Shown here piece by piece: positions 1-9,557 of a DNA stretch of 34,488 nucleotides. Origin of the DNA: Pelargonium cotyledonis (taxonomy: Eukaryota; Streptophyta; Magnoliopsida; Geraniales; Geraniaceae); the NCBI GenBank assembly GCA_036897625.1, contig JAYMTA010000220.1:1-34488 (forward strand), given 5' to 3'. The notes under the pieces are model-generated. The model made no database searches. It was not told the DNA's origin and saw only the letters and a list, made by a program, of their open reading frames with translations. Each line of letters starts with the position of its first letter. Position 1 is the stretch's first letter. Both the position numbers and the translations under genes were made by a program.

Positions 1-483
1 GGGGGGGAGGGGGGTGGGGGGCGGGTGTTAATCATTCTCAGAGTCAGTATTTGGTATTGCCATCATAATTAGGTTCTTTAAAAGCTTGGGGATTTGGAAT
101 GAGAGTATGGAGCGAAAGTTATAACAAAGGTTTTAGTCATTGAATGGAGAATGATGCAGAATTCAAAAGGCTCAATGAAAAATTAGCCAGTAAACACATT
201 ATCTACTATAAAAAAAACGCCCTAGGTCTGATTTGGGAGAACTAAGTGCATCCCATAATACACAACCTACAGATAATACACACAACCTACAGATCTTTGC
301 TCTTACACTATACGGCAGAAACTACTAAAACTGAACAGGTTTTGATGTCAACAAATCACATTATATGAACAGTACATTTTCAAGTTCACATTTGAATACT
401 CCTAATTCAAGAACATTTATGAAAGGATCTACTATGTTTAAACTTCAAAGATTAAAAAGAGAAGAAAATTGAAACTGACTTAC
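1..483. other. Left edge: G-rich tract and unresolved 3' part of the RPS2-UGPase transcription unit
   Basis: The first 30 or so bases are an almost pure G run, either low-complexity DNA or a sequence-end artefact. At 244-291 a segment containing ACACAACCTACAGAT occurs twice in tandem. On the minus strand the last recognised UGPase-like exon ends at 484 with a donor, so at least one more exon should lie here or beyond the window. I looked for the next UGPase block (it begins YPPGHG in the family) and did not find it. A short open stretch after a possible acceptor near 290 is too weak to call. Confidence 0.4.
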
Positions 484-2817
484 AACACATCTTTGTTAGT
501 GGGTTCGCCAACAAGCTGTTTTTCAGAATCTTGGCTCTGAAAAAATTAGATCATAACTTTTAATGTAACAGTCATGGTAAGAACTAGATTAAGATATAAT
601 TATATAAAATGGAATGTGATTAATTTGCAAACCTGGTTAACAGTACGAATATCAATGTTTGACTTGGAATATTTTTCCAAAACCTACATTAGACAAGCTG
701 CAATAAGTAAGCACCAATAATGTACCATTGTCCATGAGTCGACAGGAAAAAGGGCAAATGCAAATCACCATTTGGGCATCCTCATCTGTTTGGATTGTGT
801 TCATAAGAAGCAAAGGAACGCTGCATTCATACTTGGAATTGAGAGACTACAAAAACACAAAGGAAGGACATATATAAGGAAATATCAAGAACAAGAACTC
901 TGTAAAACAAAAGAGTCCAAACTAACCTTAATTTGATCAACAATCAGGTCCAAAAATGTCAACCCATCACAAACTTCAATCGCTGACCTGCATGAAACAT
1001 AAAGAGTAGATACATGTAAATGCAACAGAGAAAACAACTGAAATAAAATACTTTCAGCCGCACTGAATTGTTACACATCTGCTATGATAATATTCCTCCT
1101 CCTAATGCTCTCTTTCATACAGAACATTAGAGCTTTTACCCATTCAGCATTGATTGCAAAATTACTTGTATGTCAAGATCAGTTTATTGCTTGGCTATCA
1201 AGCTTGCTTAAGTTGATATGGTTGACCATATAGATGTAGACTATTTCGTAGCCTTCTTGAATGGAAATTCAAAATCAGTTTTCATGTTTGACATGGCGGG
1301 CAGATGTGCCTTATATCAGTTCACTCAGTATAAAATAGTATTTGATGGTAAAAAAAATCCTTCCAGCAGATTTAACTTACCAGACTATAGCTAAAAAGTA
1401 ATCTATGAACGGGCAATAAAGGCATATAACCTCTTATTTTAAGCCATTATTATTGCGTAAAAAATAAAAGTAAAAACATGACTATTCTTATTCTTAAACA
1501 TGGTCAGTGTAAACTACAAAAACATAGTTCAATTTATCATGAAAAGCAAGCATAACAAGAGGATAAATATTGTGGTAATTGGTGTAGAGGCTATTGATAG
1601 TTGATACCAATCTCTTTAATAGTTTAATTATCCTCAGGGACAACTTACAGCCTCAAATTGGGAAGTTGAGTCTGTTTTGGTACTCTGAAGGACAAATTTG
1701 GCTTCCTTCATAAATCAATCGGACAAGTCACAGTTTACTAGGTTAAACAATTCTCCCTTATGCTGAGAGATTACATTTGCATTTACTGATAGATAGCTAC
1801 ATGGGACTATTTATTTGCTATAAGCCAAATATCTCAGCTTATATCAGGAATTAGACCTATGAAACCATATAACTTGGTTACTAGCATGACCGAGTAGATG
1901 AGACTGTAACAAATTTAATGAAGATTACTTCATTCTACCTCTTCATCCTTTTTCTTAGTTTAGTCACAATTACACAACAGAAGGAGAATGACTAACAGAC
2001 TCTTACACCCTGGAGAGTTTAGCCTAGTATTCATAGAGATACTAAATATTAAACTTACTCTGTCCCAAAATGAGTGTCAAGTTATTTTAATTAGTAAGTT
2101 ATGCAAGAAATACTAACAATATCTCTAAGATTGCTTACTTGGAATCTCTTGAGTTTGCTATGATGAGTACATGGGATTTACAAGAAGAAAAGTCAATCCC
2201 TAACCAACTTACCCTGAATTTTTACAAAAATGAGAAAGTGGACACTCATTTTGGGAGGGTGAGAATACTAAACTTAAGCATGCAGCAGTTTGTCTATAAT
2301 GAAATGCTTAATATACAAACTGCCTCCCATTTACTAATGCATCAATGCAATTAAGCTTGAACGTCCAGAATACAAAATATGCGAGACAACAATTTTGCTG
2401 ACAGTATAAATTACATTCTGGAAAAAAAAGTGTTAATCTAAGTAGAAGCTACTCAGTACTGAGGGTAGAAATATGGAAGCACAAATATGATATAACAAAA
2501 CTGTACAGAAAGGTTAATGCTTACTTGGGGCCATTAAACAGCATATCTGATCCTGAGATTTCATCAAAGTTCACCACAGCAAGCTTGTCCAAAAGTTCCC
2601 TAGTTTCCGCCATATCTGCATTCAGGCACAATATAAACACAATCGAACATTTAGACCCAAATGTAGCTCATACAGTTGTTACGGTTTAAGAACTACAACT
2701 AGAATAGAGCGGATGAGAAATTACTAAGAGAGGCACCAATAGAATATGCTACCTTCAGGAAGGAACTCTAAGCTTTGGTAAGGGACAACAGTCACTTGCT
2801 CGCTGTCCTTGAGCACA
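484..2817 (-). CDS. UGPase-like exons spliced downstream of RPS2 (exons 2-7 of a putative chimeric gene)
   Basis: Six minus-strand exons with canonical GT-AG borders lie at 2753-2817, 2525-2615, 927-987, 769-846, 633-683 and 484-536. Joined in frame they give 133 codons without a stop, and the first continues the codon left open by the RPS2 exon (phase 2). The peptide follows the N-terminal catalytic part of plant UDP-glucose pyrophosphorylase: VVPYQSL, then AETRELLDKLAV, NGPKSAIEV, DGLTFLDLIVDQIK, YECSVPLLLMNT and LEKYSKSNIDIRTVNQ. Two conserved pieces are altered: the nucleotide-binding loop expected as LNGGLGTTMGC reads NFDEISGSDMLF, and the SKYPR block reads SQDSEK. Enzyme activity is therefore unlikely (inference). 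The family's next block is not visible, so the 3' end is open. It could be an expressed chimeric C-terminus or a captured UGPase fragment whose frame has survived by chance. Confidence 0.7.
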
Positions 2818-2962
2818 CTTCAATGCAGATTAGGGCATCAATCAAAATCGTCAAAAATATAGAAACTAAAAATCTACAAAATTACATAACTTGCATCATG
2901 TAAAGTAAAGTAGCTCAACGTGAGTTAAAATGAAACTATATAGAGCAAGAAAAAAGTGGCAC

Positions 2963-3604
2963 TTACGAATCTTCATCATCTAATTCTTCCTCTTTCTCAG
3001 CAGCAGCAAGCTTCTTCTCGAGCAGGATTGTTTTGGTGATCATATTACAGAACAAATATACAAATTCCATAGAATCATTAGCCGGAACCGGATAAGCAAC
3101 GCGCCTGTAAATGTCCAACGGAGTGGTCGGATCGATCAACGAAACCACCGGAATATGCATCAGATCAGCCTCGAAAATCACCGACGACCTCCTGTCGGAG
3201 TCCATAATGACAACACAGTCAGGAGGCTGGCTCGGCGCGAACACCATCTTCTTTTTGCGAGAGCGGAACGTCTTAGGGCTCGAACTGTTGGTGAGGAAGC
3301 CACATTTGCGCCAAATAACACTCGCGGAGCGGTTGTAGCAGCCGATCTTCTTGGTCATTTGCTCGACGATGGCGTCGTACTTGGGGTTGGTGTTGACGAA
3401 GAGGAAACGGCCGTTCAGGCGAGCCAGAGCTCCGATGAAGTGGCAGGCGTTGCGGAGGCAGATGAGAGTCTTCTCGGGGTCGATGACGGTGAATCCGTTG
3501 CGGTGGCCATAGGTGTAGAGGTTGAAATGCGGAGTGGCCAAGCGGTGACCTAGGTGAGCGTTCGTGTTCAGAAGCTTCTGGATCACAATCGAATGGATCG
3601 TCAT
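2963..3604 (-). CDS. RPS2: Mitochondrial small ribosomal subunit protein S2 (uS2m), nuclear-encoded
   Basis: This is a 213-residue protein starting at ATG 3604 and open to TAA at 2965-2963. S2 hallmarks are visible: NAHLGHR (15-21), the IDPEKTLICLRNACHFIGAL block (41-60), FLFVNTNP (67-74), PDCVVIMD (128-135) and the family signature from IPVVSLIDPTTP to YPVPANDS (151-178). It matches the nuclear-encoded mitochondrial S2 of plants more than the plastid-encoded one, including the MTIH start with no obvious long presequence. It would act in the small subunit of mitochondrial ribosomes. The C-terminus (from about 194) is acidic and low in complexity. The final codons read GAT TC then GTAAGT, so the stop sits inside a consensus splice donor. 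Unspliced messages encode S2 alone; spliced ones would replace the last codon's end and run into the UGPase-like exons. The identity is secure; the true C-terminus is not. Confidence 0.93.
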   Translation of the reverse strand: MTIHSIVIQKLLNTNAHLGHRLATPHFNLYTYGHRNGFTVIDPEKTLICLRNACHFIGALARLNGRFLFVNTNPKYDAIVEQMTKKIGCYNRSASVIWRKCGFLTNSSSPKTFRSRKKKMVFAPSQPPDCVVIMDSDRRSSVIFEADLMHIPVVSLIDPTTPLDIYRRVAYPVPANDSMEFVYLFCNMITKTILLEKKLAAAEKEEELDDEDS

Positions 3605-4756
3605 CGTCTTCCTCCGAATCCGAACTCACTCTGTGTTCTTCTTCACTGAGCGTTGTGGTTTTTGCTGCATCTGGTGATAGGGTTTTTGAGAGGCTTTGTG
3701 GTTTTTTTTTTTTTTTTTTCCAATGTCCCCAACCCATACTAATGGGCTTAGGCCCGAATAGAGAGAGTTTGTAATCTGGACCCGAACACGCGGGTATTTG
3801 AAACCCGGTCCACATTTTTGTGCGAATTTGAATAGCATAAAATAGATCCGAACATTTTTTGTGTTAGACCGTAAAAAACCGTACATAAATCTTGAAATTC
3901 AGTACAAAATTCTCTACCCCTACCTCATCCGAAAGTCAAGACGAATGAGCAAAGTGTGAAGATTGAAGAGAGAGTTCACGAGGTCTCTCAATCTTTGGTC
4001 TCCGAGGTGTGTAGTGTTATTGAGAGGTTTTCCGTAACCACAACCTTCATGGATAATGGGTTGACAATGCTGCAATCACTCGCATTCGTGGGTTCAACTC
4101 ATGTTGACTATAACACCAAAATCGACCTGAACTTGCGGATGCTGAAAACCACATCCATAACTTACGGGCTGAGTCATATAAAATGGACATATTCTCTAGT
4201 TGGGTTCAAATTAAGTGTTCATTGGAAAAATGTGGGTCGATAAGACAATCCACACATTTTGCTTGAAAAACTCAAACTTGTCCCAACTTTGACTCTATCT
4301 CCCCGCGAGCCGTCAGGGCACACAAAATTGATTAGAACAATTATAGACTCGGGGTCATATAAAATGGACATAATTTCAAGTCGGGTTCATATCGCTTGGT
4401 CCATTGGAAAACTTGGGATCGGCACAGACAATCCGCACATGTGGCATGAAAAATCACAAAACCGCCCCAAGGGCTGCACTCATTTCGGGTTATCCCGGGT
4501 TGCGAACGTCATCCCGACCCGACTTGATTTGCCACATGTACACATGACCGTTATGACTCGTCCGGGTTGAACCGGACCGGTTCACCCATGAATGTTTGGG
4601 TGGTTTGGTCCACAAATCCTTCCTCCAGCTGCAGCAGATAAGAAGCAGAGCACAGAAGAAGATAACAACAGGATAAGAAAAAAAACACACACAACAACAA
4701 CAAAAGGAAGAGAAAATTTAGGGTTCAGATCGGTACTTTCTTGCCGGAGAAGCAAA
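3605..4756. promoter_or_regulatory. Divergent intergenic region between RPS2 and RPL3
   Basis: About 1.15 kb separates two divergently transcribed translation genes. Next to RPS2 a telo-box (AAACCCTA on the minus strand, 3678-3685) and site II-like TGGGCT / GGCCCG motifs (3743-3756) are seen; both are typical of plant ribosomal and organellar translation genes. A T run lies at 3701-3719. The RPL3 leader carries another telo-box-like TAGGGTT at 4719-4725. The middle (4160-4470) is a diverged duplication, listed separately. Open frames seen here lack family features and are not called. Confidence 0.5.
4160..4470. repeat. Two diverged copies of a segment of about 110-130 bp, about 180 bp apart
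   Basis: The words GTCATATAAAATGGACAT, GGGTTCA, CATTGGAAAA, AGACAATCC, CACAT and TGAAAAA recur in the same order at about 4172-4270 and 4353-4455. The copies are visibly diverged. The origin is unclear; it is not obviously a known transposon end. Confidence 0.6.
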
Positions 4757-6585
4757 ATGCTTCCGTCGTCTCTCTCCATTTCCTCCTCTTCTTCTCCGAT
4801 GACCAACCTCCTCCTCTCCGCAAATTCAGCAACCAATTTGAAATGCTCGTTCCTGACCGCTCCACTGCTCCAATCTCCGCCGAAATCTCGAACCATTCGC
4901 CTCCGGCGGCGAGGGAGCATCGTGGTGGCGATGAGCATGGAGGCCGGAATCGGAGTCATGGGGACGAAGCTGGGGATGATGGCCTACTTCGAGCCCGACG
5001 GCGGGAAGATGGTTCCGGTGACGGTCGTAGGGTTCAAGGAGGGGAATATTGTTACTCAGGTCAAGACCGTTGCTACCGACGGATACGACGCCGTTCAGGT
5101 CGGTTACCGGAGGATTCGGGACCGGAAGCTGACGAAGCCGGAGATGGGGCATCTCGAGAAGGCCGGGGTGATTCCGTTGCGGCACTTGCAGGAGTTCCGG
5201 CTTCAGACGGTGGAGGGTTTCGAGACCAACCAGAAGCTTGTGTTTGAGGAGCTCTTCAACGAAGGTGACATGGTTGATGTGTCTGGCACCACCATTGGGA
5301 AGGGTTTTCAAGGTATGGAATTAGGGTTTTTGATGCTATTTTGTTTTGAATTGCTTGAAACATTGAATGAACTGACATGGAGTTAATTGTTCTAGCTTAA
5401 TGTATCGAATTCGAGGCTTAGGAGATTCGAAACTCTGTAGGGAGAGTTTTGTTGCCATCGTGGTTTTCCCAGCTCGAACGTAGATTAGTCGGCGCCTAAT
5501 GTGGTGAACTAATATCGGAATGGCAATTACAGGGAACATTGAGTGCGTGGATGAACTGACATGGATTTGTTCTAGCTTAACCTTAGCTATTGAGTTCTAG
5601 GCCTAACTCGGTAGGTAGAGTTTTGCCGCCTGTGGTCCTACTCAGCTCGAATTTGTGTTTGAAACGACAATTATGATATGTTGAGATTGAAATTGTAGCA
5701 AGGAACTTAGAGCTAGTGTGGATGAACTGTCATGGAGTTGTTCTAGTTTTAGTCATAGTTGTTGAGTTCAATCCCTAGGAGATTTAGAACTTGGTGGGAA
5801 GAGTTGTGATTTTCTTGTGGTTCTACCAAGCTCGGTTCTGTAGTTTAGTCGGCGCCTAATGTGGTGACCTAATATCGGAATGACAATTACAATATGTTGA
5901 GATTGAAATTGTAGGAAGGAACTAAGAGTGCAAGTATGAACTATCATGGGGTTGTTCTAGCTTTAACCTTAGCTATCGAGGTTGAGGCCTAGGGAGCTTA
6001 AAACTCGGTAAGGAAAGTTTAGCTGCATTTGTGCTCCTACCCAGCTCGAATCTTGATTAGTCACGTTTTGTGTGGTGACCTAATGTCGGAATGACAATTA
6101 CAATATGTTGAATTGAATCTGTTGAGATTGAGATTGTTGTGAGAAAGGTAGTGGGTTTGAGTTCAACAACCAGTCACATTAGGTCAAAATTTTAAGATAT
6201 GGATTTGAGAAAAACGAATCTCGGGTTGAGTCAAACTCATAAGAGAATGACAACTTATCACTTATGAGTGTCGTGTTGATCTCTCTGTCACGTAGGTGGA
6301 ATCAAGAGGCATCATTTCAAGAGGGGTCCAATGACTCACGGTTCCAAAAGTCACAGAGCTATAGGATCCATTGGTGCCGGAACAACACCCGGTCGTGTTT
6401 TCCCAGGAAAAAAGATGCCTGGAAGGATGGGAGGAACCAAAAGAAAGATCCGGAAACTTAGGATTGTCAAAATCGATCCTGAACTACGAGTTGTCATGAT
6501 CAAAGGAGCTCTACCTGGGAAGCCCGGGAATCTTCTTCGCATAACTCCAGCCAAGATCGTAGGGAAAAACATTCCAAAGAATTAG
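4757..6585 (+). CDS. RPL3: Plastid large ribosomal subunit protein L3 (uL3c)
   Basis: Two exons, 4757-5312 and 6296-6585, join G|GT in frame to encode 281 residues. Residues 1 to about 58 are rich in Ser, Leu and Arg with few acids, as in a chloroplast transit peptide; the mature part begins near [18 protein letters not shown] (61-78). Exon 2 carries the L3 signature [17 protein letters not shown] (193-209) and [14 protein letters not shown]. Length is close to the Arabidopsis plastid L3. The ATG at 4757 is preferred over an in-frame ATG at 4592 because it begins a typical transit peptide and lies after the leader telo-box. L3 binds 23S rRNA near the peptidyl transferase centre and is an early assembly protein. 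The donor reads CAAG|GTATGG and the acceptor CACGTAG|GTGG. The single intron is almost filled by a tandem repeat. Confidence 0.95.
5367..6120. repeat. Four-copy tandem repeat in the RPL3 intron
   Basis: Units start at the recurring ATGAACTG/ATGAACT word at 5367, 5551, 5722 and 5936, giving periods of 184, 171 and 214 bp. Each unit runs through CATGG..TTGTTCTAGCTT, a GAG(A)GTTTT-like block, CAGCTCGA, the phrase TCGGCGCCTAATGTGGTGA (kept in units 1 and 3, changed in 4, lost in 2), and CGGAATGACAATTAC. Size differences come mainly from loss or gain of the latter blocks. The array takes up most of the 983-bp intron and stops short of both splice sites. Confidence 0.85.
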
Positions 6586-7478
6586 AATTTCTTGCTTTTG
6601 CTAAGGTGTCGTTACGAGTACTTAGATGTTTGTTGCAAACTTGTTTGTATATTTTCTCCTAAGTTCGTGATAACCCCATTTTGATTAATCCATCAGTCTA
6701 CTGTGTACTATGCAAATCCTACACTTTATGGATTCGGGTTATTGTTCATGTTAGTAAATTTTTTGAATCACTGCAAATTTACAAGGTACCTGCATTTTGC
6801 TTTCTGAGTAATTGCTTTTAGCATATTCTTGGTAAGTTGATAGAAATAGGATTCTTGGAGCCATTGTTGAGTAATAGCTAGAGACTTGCATTCCTTTCTA
6901 ATAGAATGAGCAATTTGGATCCGAAACCGCTGACAAATTGGTCCGGCTAGGTATAGGATAAGATTGGGTTAATCCACAAATTTACACTGAAATTCAAAGT
7001 CCAATCCGAACGGATTGGAATTTCTTTCTTATCAGATTTGGATTAGTTTTTATCGATCCGAAATTCGATTCTTTAGACAAAAGTAAAATTCTATCTATCA
7101 AATTTTGTTGGATTCGAAATACACTCGGCAACGTAACATCAACTAGAGAGTATAGATGACATTTTGAATCTAGCATTCAACATACTATCTACGTTTTTAG
7201 TGGATTCGGGTTGCATATAAAAGACCCGGTGAATTTTACAATCGGGTCAGACAAATCAACATTAGCCAATACATTTTACATGTCAAATCTTGCATTAACC
7301 AACACATGTTACACGCCAAACCAAATCCGACCTAAAACCCACATCGCCAACTTTATCGTGTTCGGTATACTCGAAAACATGCATACAATAACATGAAGTA
7401 CCAACACATTCACAAATGCAATGTTGGTCAAGTCAAACTGTATCAACCATAGACAAATAGATACACACATCAGTTCAA
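6586..7478. other. RPL3 3' flank with a dispersed GGGTC-type repeat
   Basis: After the RPL3 stop there are AT-rich sequences suitable for a 3' UTR (to about 6800). From about 6905 to 7260 the sequence resembles the short GATCCGAA / GGGTTGCATA(T)AAAGACCCG dispersed family. No gene is seen; frames of 60-61 codons here fall in the repeat. Confidence 0.45.
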
Positions 7479-7835
7479 TTAGTTTGCGAGAAGATTATAA
7501 GAAACAATGAAGAGCAAAACGAGAAGAAAAGTCCCGAACCCGAACCCATCAGCCTCAGAGCTGAAGCTATTACCGTGATTAGTTGCAGAAGAAGAAAACG
7601 AACCAAGCGAAGGAAAAACCGAAGAAAGCAAATGCAAAAGCAACAACAAGAGAAGAGGAAGCATCAAAAGCAACAAAGTAGCAATGCCATTGCCACCACT
7701 CTCATCATCTCCTCCGAAATAAAACTGCATGGAACTTTCCATAAAGAACATAACGGTTGGCCAAAGTATGAACAACCCTAAACCACCCACCATCAGCAAT
7801 GGAACCACCGGCGAGGGTCCTCCTCCCTCTCCCAT
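7479..7835 (-). CDS. Small plant membrane protein of unknown function
   Basis: An intronless frame of 118 residues starts at ATG 7835. I do not recognise the family. It has three hydrophobic stretches: about 10-33 (PVVPLLMVGGLGLFILWPTV), about 52-71 (a near-pure Leu run, [18 protein letters not shown]) and about 99-117 (FGTFLLVLLFIVSYNLL). Between them are a glycine/acid loop (GGDDESGGNG) and a serine-rich loop of about 25 residues. The Gly-rich N-terminus MGEGGGPSP has no signal-peptide charge pattern. It ends in a hydrophobic segment and LLAN. The clean frame, the ATG and the clear membrane topology argue for a real gene, though the codons of the Leu run could arise by repeat expansion. Confidence 0.6.
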   Translation of the reverse strand: MGEGGGPSPVVPLLMVGGLGLFILWPTVMFFMESSMQFYFGGDDESGGNGIATLLLLMLPLLLLLLLHLLSSVFPSLGSFSSSATNHGNSFSSEADGFGFGTFLLVLLFIVSYNLLAN

Positions 7836-9557
7836 CTCTCAAATTTCAATCTCGATCACAACGTACCGATCTTGTTCTTGAGAGATAGAGAAGATGGGAT
7901 TGGAGATATAGGAGAGAAAGGTTTGGTGTGGAAAAGTTTAGGATTGGTTTAGCTGTGGAAGATTCTATGTATTAGAAGAAATCTTGGAGGCCAACCACAA
8001 AGAAAGGACCTTTTATTATATGCATATGAGGGAGTGAGTGAGGTTTGGTGAGAAAACGGGTAAAAACAAGAACAGTGTTGAAAGAAAAACCAACTACGAT
8101 GACTTCAAAGATGGCTCTATGAGAAAAGAAAAGAAAAAAGAGAGGATAGATTTATCACAATAGAACACAACTAACACGTTTAAAAAAAAATTGAGTTCAA
8201 AATTACACAACCCGACTCGACACGTTCAAATAAATGAGTTGATATTGACCCGTAGGTAATTACCCTTAAACGGATGGGTCAATAAACGGGGCACACGCCC
8301 CATTTATGGCTCACTCATTAAAACGGGTTACTCTAATTCAACACAAACACGACCAATTTATTAATCAGATTGAGTTACTCAACCACAACCCGATTAACCT
8401 GAATCAAAACTTAAATCCGTGTCGTATCACGGGTCAAATTACCGTGTCAAAGACCAACTCAACTAGAAAAAGTTCTCTACCGTTATCAAACAATAACTAC
8501 ACGTATATAGCATGTCCTGACCTTGTGCAAGCAAATGAGACTTGCCTATGTCATTTCTTTAACTACTACGATGTTAAGTGCTAAAACACCACATATGTGA
8601 CAGATATTTGGATAAGATCATAGATTAATCAACTCTCAAAGACAAGAGATTTAGTATTTGGGACAAAACATACCTTAGAAGACAAAAGCTGCAATCCAGA
8701 TTTGACGATGATATTTATGTGACAATCAAAAAAGAAATAAAACTACAATTTGCATATACCACAATGTATCCCCAGTCTAGAGCTGCCAGTTCATGTTCCG
8801 GGTCGGGATTTTCGGTTCCATGCTGAAAAGCAATATACATATTTGGCGGGTAGCAAATACAAACAATATACATGCACATGCAATGGTAGAGCTAGCAAAT
8901 TTGGACCCGATCTGCATGTATGGCGGGTTTTTGGGTTGCATAAAATGACCCGATCAATTTTCAGGTCGGGGTTTGGGCTAACGAGCACCTATAACATACC
9001 CAAAATCCACAGGCAGTACCCCTTTTGAGTTGGATTCAGATTATTTCTTTCCAACCTAAAAACCACAACCCGAAACCCGAAGTGTCAGCACTACAATGGA
9101 CTACTACTAAAAAGCTACTTCTGATTCACTCACTTTCACTATGATCAGCTAGAAAAGAAACCAATATGAATAATCTATCAGATCTGATATATATAGAGCA
9201 TAGCTTCAGTTCTTAGCTAAGAATGTTTCGGTTCTAGGACAGAGTAGACACACGGGAACAGAGAGGAGAGAGGCATGACTTTAGTCAAAAAGAAGAAAGA
9301 AGCCGAATGCAGACTTCTACAGCGTGAATAAATACTTCCTAATCATCTACACATTGCATATCAGATAATAACACCCTACGATAAGATGGTCTGTAAGTAC
9401 TTAGTAGATGAGAAAACACTACCACATAACTATGATTTGCACTTCAGAAAAGAACGCAACCTCGTACCATACTGCTGGCCTACAAAAGGTAGAACACTGT
9501 GTTCGGCAAAAACATAGATGATGATGCATGTCTAGCAGCTACATTATCGCCGTCTGA
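7836..9557. other. Intergenic region between the small membrane protein and LHP1, with two repeat types
   Basis: Next to the membrane-protein ATG (7836-8110) is its likely leader and promoter, purine-rich on the plus strand. At 8190-8460 lies a copy of the GTTCGTG/CCCGAC-type dispersed family. At 8785-9090 a GGGTC-type dispersed element begins near GGTAGAGCTAGCAAATTTGG. From about 9100 to 9557 the sequence is probably the LHP1 3' UTR and flank. No further gene is seen. Confidence 0.45.
8190..8460. repeat. Dispersed repeat family B (GTTCGTG/CCCGAC-rich), copy 1
   Basis: The stretch contains ACCCGACTCGACACG, AACGGATGGGTCAATAAACG, AAAACGGGTTACTC, CACAACCCGATTAACC and CGTGTCGTATCACGGGTCAA. The same mix of GGGTT/CCCG and CGTGTCG words occurs at 19385-19715 and 29045-29740. 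It is non-coding and its class is unsure. Confidence 0.5.

Noticed and set aside
3111-3886. Open frames overlapping RPS2 on both strands, including a 180-codon minus frame
   Set aside because: They lie in other frames of the RPS2 exon or its leader and show no family motifs.
4592-4756. In-frame N-terminal extension of RPL3 from an upstream ATG at 4592
   Set aside because: The ATG at 4757 gives a typical transit peptide and expected length; the extension lies in the leader with a telo-box and A/C-rich low complexity.
8306-9028. Frames of 65-92 codons in the intergenic region before LHP1
   Set aside because: They fall in dispersed GGGTC and GTTCGTG repeats that recur elsewhere in the window in different frames.
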